NCBI GenBank assembly: GCA_000697665.1
Contig: KL197721.1
Coordinates: forward strand, 28,400 to 92,399
Direction of reading: 5' to 3'
Origin: Jaapia argillacea MUCL 33604
Taxonomy: Eukaryota > Basidiomycota > Agaricomycetes > Jaapiales > Jaapiaceae
Length of the DNA stretch: 64,000 nt
Below are positions 57,632 through 64,000 of this stretch, in pieces. The notes under the pieces were generated by a model. The model had not been told where the DNA came from and ran no database searches. It saw only the letters and a list, made by a program, of their open reading frames with translations. Both the position numbers and the translations under genes were made by a program. How positions within the stretch are numbered: the stretch's first letter is position 1; every line of letters starts with the position of its first letter.

Positions 57632-60188
57632 TCAAGATACATCTAATTCCTCATCCTCATCGGCACCATCCTCATCTTGGTTTGAATCTGGATACTCTTC
57701 GTCGTTGTGTTCGTTGGGCTCCGGATCAGGTTCATCGTCCTCCTCGTCCTCGTCCTCCTCCTCCTGACTCAATTCCGGCTCATCGTCGTCATCTTGTCTC
57801 CATTCTGGACACTCGTCGTCGTCGTCTTCGTTTGGCTTTAGATCCCCCTCCTCTTCCTCCTCCTCCTTTTCACTCGATCCCAGCTCGTCGTCATCGTCGT
57901 CCTCAACGGCCTCATTTTGGATGGATTCCGCGTATTCCTCTTCCTCGTCATCTTCATTTGGCTCTGGATCAGGGTCTTCATCTTCATCTTCGTCTCCAAT
58001 CGATCCCGACTCGTCGCCGCCCTCATCATCATCAGTAGCCTCCTCCTCCTCGTCTAGCTCTGGATCAAGGCCTTCATCTTCCCCTCCACTCGATTCCGAC
58101 TCGTCGTCGTCCTCACTCTCCTCTCCGTCTTGATCACTATCACTTTCCTCCTGCGAAGAAGTGGGATCCTGGATGTCCTCCATATGTGGGAGGTAAACCT
58201 GCAAAAATGTATGGACATCATCACCAGGGGCACCCACAGTCGCCAGTTTATCGCGGAGACGAGCGATATTACTTCGCTCATGCAACTGGGGACCGACAGC
58301 TGAGTCACGAGGGATCGGACATGTACCCAACGCGAATAAATCGAGTGCACCTTGCTGGACCCTTGCAAGGACAAGGAAAAGCATTTGATCTGTTTGCACG
58401 TCTGCGATTAGGTGGTCAGAATCCAGATAAAACTCCAGTTGCGATGCTTCTGCTCGGCTTGCAACTTCGATAGATAGGATACACTTGCCACGTCAATTGT
58501 ACTTGGAAATGTCCGGCAATCCAACCTTATAATCATGGCAAAGGGATCCTCGTCCGGAAAATGGTGCGCCATCATCATCGAGGTATCGGGAAGTCGCATC
58601 CAGGTGAAACAGTTCACAAAACCATGAAAGTAATCAAAATCTTTCCTCGAGCTATGGCTCTGCTGGCGAACTGGCAGTTAATTAAGTGATTGGAATGAAA
58701 GTTCAAATCCCAATAGGGAGAAAGCTCACCCTGGTGTCGATTACTCAGGGTCTTACATCGTCTTCGGTGATTCCCCTCTTTCCAGTCAAGGACTTGACAT
58801 TCCTTGGAGCAATAATGTGCGTCAAGACACCTAACGCAGCGCTTGAAGTTTTGTTTGCTATCTATTCTGAGGCTTTGATAGTGCCGTCAGCTAGTGCCCG
58901 AGGAGACGACAAAAGCACTCACCCGCTTTGAGTGACACACCCTACGAGACTCCTCCTGACCGTCTACCCACTCTCTCACCTGCGTTCCCATTTTTGTGTA
59001 CTCCTTTAGTAGTAGCCACGCATCCCAAAGCAAACCAGAGGTAGGGATGTGCTTTTTCGAGGCGAGATCATCAAGTCTCTTGACTGCCTTTTCCATAACG
59101 AGAACCACCGGTCGATGAAAAACATATGTCGGAACAATGCGAGTAAGGACATCGGAGACAGAAGAGATCTGCAATTCTTGCATGAGGGGCAACCAGGGCT
59201 GGGTATTCAGCACTGATACGAGAAAATCGTGCTGAATGGCTTGGCAAATCCACAGGACGCCATCAGATGTCCGGACTGCAGCTGTCATATACAGGCAGAC
59301 GAAAGTTGTAATCCGTATGAGTTCGTACGCTCCTACATCTTGGGGATCTGGATGTGAGTTGGCGAACCCAAAGGCGCGCATCATAGCTGGAACCGAGCCT
59401 TGATCCAGTAGGCTGGTTCTCAGAAGTCCACCGTACTGGGGCGAGGTGCTGATGGACGGCCGAGCTAGCATGGCAACGTCGGTTCCAAGTATTTCTAAAT
59501 TAGGCTGGGTTCGTCGTAGTTCATAATTCAAATGACGCAGGACCACAGCGCAGATGTGGTTAATGTTGTTTTCCAGGGCATCGACCAGATGGTCCACCCG
59601 CGATTAGCGTCCATCTGAGTCCTCGCCGCACATTATGGACTCCAGGGTGAATCCAAAGCTTAGATTGCCAAAGACAGTCCGCATTCCCCCGACTTCCGCC
59701 TCCATACGCCACAGTCTAGCGATCATCTCCAAAGATCCCGGAGTGGAGGCCCATAGGTCGAACAGTCCACCAGCACCGCTGAAGAGGAGCAGAAGGGCGA
59801 AGAACGAGGGGGACATTTTGATCGCGAGCCTTCTCCGTTCCGTTTGGGAAAGGTCCTTTTCGAGGATGAGAGTAAAGCCAATGAACGAGAGCCACTTCCA
59901 GATGGCTGGCCATGACCGGCGCAATATACGGATAATGACCGGACTCGACAATGATGCACGTTGTGACGGGCCCTTGAAGCACTGTTGAACCGTATTGAGA
60001 AGAGGGGAGCATTCACTCGCCTCTAATTGAGGAGGTGGGTCCTGTTCGGTGAGATGATGGCAAAAGATCGACACAATTTCACCAGGAGGGGGACCCGGGA
60101 TGTCAGCAACATAGTCTGCCATGATTTGAACGGTGACAAGGTCCCCATGCCTAGCTGAAGGGATTAATTCCTGGTGAGCGATGGTCAT
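57632..60188 (-). pseudogene. MYND zinc-finger protein with acidic tail, one in-frame stop
   Basis: The N-terminal helical region (60188-58930) is read in one frame except for a TAA at 59604-59606 inside DSDGR-stop-SRVDHLVDAL; the frame is open on both sides. A MYND finger follows at about 58750-58850: CVRCLDAHYCSKECQVLDWK, then a conserved His and Cys (NHRRRC). Next come exons reading NCFTWMRLPDTSMMMAHHF and VARVQQGALDL-like helices. The last about 170 residues (57632-58150) are almost entirely Asp, Glu, Ser, Gly and Pro, with short repeats such as EPDPEPNE. MYND fingers bind PxLxP-type peptides. Either a decaying gene, a sequencing error, or an unrecognised splice. Confidence 0.7.
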
Positions 60189-61402
60189 CAGAACACGGCG
60201 CTTCTACATAACCCAGACGATTATGTAATCAAGTGGTTTTCGCTCACCCTCATCCACAGAGGGGTTTGAGTTCGTCGATGCGACCCATTCCCTGCAGACT
60301 CATTGTCAGGACCAAGTCAGGACGGACGACTCGGACCCTCATACGAGACAAACTCCCGCGATGTGTATCTTCAGCCGTTTTATGAGGATACGCCCTTTGG
60401 TGGATCCAGGATAGCGTTTAGGCCAAACCAGATTGTTCACACGATAACTTGTCGAGGCTATGGACCTGCCTCGAGCTCCACCTCCCTCTTGCACTCTTCC
60501 ATCGTCATGGTTGGCATAACAAACAGCTCTGAGAGCCAGATTCCCGTGCTAATACTGGTCATGAATAACCAGCAGTGCTTCCTTCACGGGACCGTTGCCA
60601 GAATGTCACCCACCAGCCACCATTGACCCCCGAGTTTTCGCTGGAACGTTCATCTGCTTTACTTTTGTTACGAGGTCTTTTGAACACACAAATCTCGCCG
60701 GAACTCACATATGTCGACCCGCCGGTTCCCAGATGCACGAAGTTGAACCTTTCGTACCCCCAACGGCGACGAGGAGGGAGATTCCGAGTCTCACGTCCCA
60801 CAACCCTCTTTCTTCGGGAGGGCTTGGTACACAGTACGTCTCCGCCCGGACACTCGCTAGTCCGTTCTGAATTGCTGACTGAGCACCATCCCTTGTAGCC
60901 ATACTCCTCGTAGATTCTTAGACGGTAGCAGTATCTCTGCTTTTGCGCGTATCCTACTCTTCGTTGTCGCTGGCGTTCTCGTCTCTATTGGCCACCACCT
61001 CTTCTACCACTCGAACCACACGAAATTCGCAGACGGTATTTCTACCGTCGCAAGCTTCATCCCAACAACGAGCCGAGTTCGCCGGCAACGCCTTCATATT
61101 CGTTGCCAAACGCAGCGGCGGCTCGATGATATTCGACTTCGAGCTCTCGTTCAGTGCTTCGCCTTCAAAAGCGATCTTTGTTCCTCTTGAGATGTGGCGT
61201 TCTCCGGACTGCTGACAGGGAGACCATTGGTCATGGCAACCGCTCTCAGAGGGAAGATGGTACAAATTGCATGGAGACCCCGAACGATGATAGAGTGATG
61301 ACAATCGTGAATGTGAAGTAGGTAAATGTGTAAAATACAATGATGAAGTCCTTGTCCATGATAGTTAGTAAGTTAAACAAACTCGCTCAAAGCGAAAGGT
61401 CC
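60189..61402. other. Intergenic with a possible membrane-protein remnant
   Basis: At about 60915-61180 the + strand reads AFARILLFVVAGVLVSIGHH, LFYHSN and, in another frame, QQRAEFAGNAFIFVAKR. This resembles a fungal multi-pass protein broken by frameshifts. It is too short to name. Nothing else is convincing. Confidence 0.35.
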
Positions 61403-62013
61403 TCAGTCGTCCATCCCAATCGGCGCCCGCTGTCTCCTAACCCGCTTAGCGTGATCGACAACATTAACAGTTACAGTCTTATACTCCAGCATCGGTGCCG
61501 GGCCAGCCTACACGAGAAAAACGCAATGAGTATGAATATCAAAAAATGCTTGGGCGATATAGAGAAAACGTACGCCAATCAACGCAAGATGCGTGACACT
61601 CAAAGTCGCTTTCCCAGTCTTGAACCAAGCAGGTACTTGGACGTCAAAGACCTGATGGGGCGGCTTCTGGTCGGGCGGGCTGGAATATTGTGGGTTGTAA
61701 GGACCCGAATAGAGGACGGTTCCCAATGCGGATGCTGGGTCGATGCAACCAGAAGGTTCACATGGGAGTATAGAGATAAGCAGTACTACTTCTTGCGAAG
61801 ATGAGAGGGAGTTCTAATTGAATTTAGTGAGTAAGAAATGGGGTCTTCGATTGAGGTTGAGAGAAAGGTGCTTACTGGTTTGTCGACTTCGACAGTGATG
61901 GTGCTTCCGGCACTGATAGTCGCGCCATCGGCAGGAGAAGCGATACTGATCGTTTGTGCCAAAGCAGCTACGGCGAGTGTAGCGGCGACAAGGAAGGATT
62001 TCATGAACATCAT
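61403..62013 (-). CDS. Small secreted protein, intact copy
   Basis: Three exons (62013-61876, 61813-61574, 61507-61403) encode 160 residues. A signal peptide (MKSFLVAATLAVAALAQ) is followed by a mature beta-rich protein (TISIASPADGATISAGSTIT, PCEPSGCIDPAS, GTVLYSGPYNPQY, VFDVQVPAWFKTGKATLSV, MLEYKTVTVNVVD). The pattern suggests an Ig-like fold as in Kre9/Knh1-type N-terminal domains, but that is only an impression. Two cysteines in the CEPSGC loop may pair. No GPI signal. Any of three nearby Met codons could start it. Confidence 0.8.
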
Positions 62014-62516
62014 CGTGGGTGTCGGTGAGTTGATTAGAGAGGGAAGTAGTTTAGTACTAGTGTAGACGGACTCGAGTAGAGAGGATATTGATAGGGATAC
62101 ATTGGAGAGGCCAGTCTACTTATAGTCGGATGCCGTTCATTACTGAGCGTGAAGGGGGCCCGGGTACACTCTAGTGGATAGGTTTTGAGATACGCCCGTT
62201 TGATGACGAACGGACACTCAGCCTCTTGAAGGGCTATGCAGCTGGTGGCGGCCAAGTACATATGTCAGGTTTGGTTGAGTACGTATACGAGTCGGATGTC
62301 AGATATTATGCAATTTCCAGCCGTTAGATCCCCGTCAGGAAGTTTGGAGAGTGCCAGTTGTGAGCAAGATCATTGCTTTCCTGCTAGGAGACGGAAGTAC
62401 TCGAGGAAGCATACACCGGCAGATTCCGAAGACACGCTCTTTCGTACATCATGCCAATTCCACATTGTGACTCCGCACTGCCTCCTGCCTCTTTCTGCAA
62501 CCTGGCGGCGCGGCGG
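62014..62516. other. Spacer between inverted gene copies
   Basis: Carries the promoter of the intact - strand copy. No TATA-like element was clear on the + side in front of the truncated copy. Confidence 0.5.
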
Positions 62517-63088
62517 TGCACTCGCCGTAGCAGCTTTGGCACAAACGATCAGTATCGCTTCTCCTGCTGATGGTGCGAATATCAGTGCTGGAAGCACCAT
62601 CATTGTCGAAGTCGACAGACCCGTAAGCACCTCTTCTCTCAATCTCAAATCCCTTTTTTTTTTACTCACTTTGTTCAATTAGAACTCCCTGTCATCTTCG
62701 CAAGAAGTAGCACTCCTTATCTCCATCCTCCCATGCGAACCAACAGGTTGCATCGACCCAGCATCGGCATTGGGAACCGTCCTCTACTCGGGTCCTTACA
62801 ACCCACAATATTCCAGCCCACCCGACCAGAAGCCGCCTCATCAAGTCTTTGACCTCCAAGTGCCTGCTTGGTTCAAGACAGGGAAAGCGACTTTGAGTGT
62901 CACGCATCTTGCGTTGATTGGCGTACGTTTTCACTATATTGTCCGAGGATTTCTTGATACTCATTGCATCTTTTGTCGTGTAGGCTGGCCCGGCACCGAT
63001 GTTGGAGTATAAGACTGTAACTGTTAATGTTGTGGATCATACTAAGCGGGTTAGGAGACAGCGAGCGCCGATTGGAATGGATGCGTGA
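62517..63088 (+). pseudogene. Small secreted protein, inverted copy lacking its signal peptide start
   Basis: Same exon layout as the - strand copy: exon 1 homology runs 62517-62622, then 62683-62922 and 62984-63088. Exons 2 and 3 have the same lengths (240 and 105) and are nearly identical in protein. The homology starts at ALAVAALAQTISIAS; the Met and first part of the signal peptide are replaced by unrelated sequence (SATWRRGG). The frame upstream is open to 62236, so an unsecreted fusion product is formally possible. Confidence 0.8.
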
Positions 63089-63711
63089 GTGATTGGATAT
63101 GAGGCTTATAAGCGACTCCGGGAGTGGATACGGACCTATTCATTGTGGACATGGACTTCGTTATTAATTTATAGTAGTCAGTTGTACTAGTTCACGATCA
63201 TTTTATGTCGCTACACATGCACCAGCCACGGCACATAGTGTAACGGAGTAATTCTGCTGATTCAAAGGCTTCATCGATGCTGACGGCTCAATAAGAATAC
63301 TCTTCGAATATGGCGAGGATTGAAACGTTTTTCAACACCCTCTCGCGAAAGCACCGAGTACTCGTACCTCCACGCCGAGGGCTTGCGCGGCGCGGCCCCC
63401 TTGGCCGATCTAAGAACCCTAACCTTTGCAGTCCGCATTTAGGCACACATCGTCCATGCGCCGGCCTCGGCTTCCGGAGAAGCCGAACCTATTGACCTCC
63501 TCGCCACCTCGTCGATGTACTTTTGCGTCCATCTCGGTTGCCAGGCTGAAATCACTGACATCCCACCAACGTTTGCTGCATCTCCCGTCCAAGTTCCAGT
63601 GTTCACGCAATCTGATGACGCGACGCGGCCCCGGCTCGGTGGCTTTGTCCCGTGCCTTACGGGTTCCGGTTCATCTAGACCACTTTGAGAGAGGGGGAAA
63701 GTTATGGTTAA
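63089..63711. other. Terminal spacer, nothing seen
   Basis: No gene or motif recognised. Confidence 0.5.
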
Positions 63712-64000
63712 TCACTGCGTGAAAGGTGTTGCTGTTCAAGCTCCGAGCAGCCGAGAGTAGGTGAGTGTTCAAACCCCTGACCAGTTGGACGGATCATCCC
63801 CTCAACCAGCTTGGACCAGGTGCAATACGCACCAGTAGTTCATACTTGTTTGCATCTCTGACCAGCTGTGACCATCCCAGCTTCAAACGGCTGCTGGTTC
63901 GGGTCGATATAGTGCATATATTCAAATAAATAGCAAATAAATCATTTTATTATCGACCACTAACAGCTACAACACCTCGAGTCTCGGCAGGTACATTACT
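63712..64000 (+). repeat. Exact 289-base repeat, copy 2 (cut by window end)
   Basis: Identical to 49918-50206. It continues to the last base of the window. Confidence 0.95.

Noticed and set aside
57640-58133. Ser-rich and Pro-rich open frames on the + strand
   Set aside because: They are the antisense readings of the Asp/Glu repeats of the MYND protein tail.
49918-64000. The 289-base repeats as LTRs of one 14-kb retroelement
   Set aside because: Ordinary host genes lie between them and no reverse transcriptase or integrase was seen.

Overview
This window is nuclear DNA from a mushroom-forming basidiomycete (Agaricomycetes). The signs are short GT-AG introns of about 50-110 nt in nearly every gene, dense genes on both strands, a full-length fungal PDR-type ABC transporter, a CFEM protein, a GT69 (CMT1/CAP59-like) mannosyltransferase, and a large lineage-specific BTB/POZ family. 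No species can be named from the sequence alone. Bases 50401-51096 are Ns.

Layout. 0.4-5.5 kb: a composite gene. Its splice phases can be followed without a break from a pseudokinase domain, through a copy of the N-terminal part of an AMSH deubiquitinase, into ARM-like repeats. 6.8-10.3 kb: the complete AMSH/Sst2-type JAMM deubiquitinase that matches the inserted module. 10.6-16.2 kb (-): PDR ABC transporter. 17-18.9 kb: carnosine N-methyltransferase. 19.1-28.1 kb: a PhzF-like gene followed by a tandem duplication of about 3.9-4.0 kb; each unit carries a DUF1115 gene and two BTB genes, and one unit is decaying. 28.7-32.4 kb (-): two more BTB genes and a tRNA-like gene. 32.6-34.3 kb: NOP53. 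35.9-37.7 kb: COP9 signalosome subunit 1. 37.9 kb: tRNA-Ala. 38.3-38.9 kb (-): CFEM protein. 39.6-40.2 kb: ribosomal protein eL31. 42.3-46.7 kb: a divergent pair, GT69 mannosyltransferase and an SGNH-fold membrane protein. 48-49.8 kb: a multi-pass membrane protein. 50.4-51.1 kb: gap. 51.6-57.1 kb: two further BTB genes around a kinase gene. 57.6-60.2 kb (-): a MYND-finger protein with a very acidic tail and one in-frame stop. 61.4-63.1 kb: an inverted pair of small secreted-protein genes, one of which has lost its signal peptide. 63.7-64.0 kb: an exact repeat of the sequence left of the gap.

How the genes relate. The conserved housekeeping genes (NOP53, CSN1, eL31, AMSH, carnosine methyltransferase) look intact. 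Between them lies recently rearranged accessory DNA: eight BTB paralogues in various states, tandem and inverted duplications, and a fusion gene. CSN1, AMSH and the BTB proteins all belong to ubiquitin/cullin biology in principle, but nothing in the sequence shows they work together. The most notable items are the composite pseudokinase-AMSH-ARM gene and the shared, unnamed four-cysteine/LPPW C-terminal module of the BTB family.
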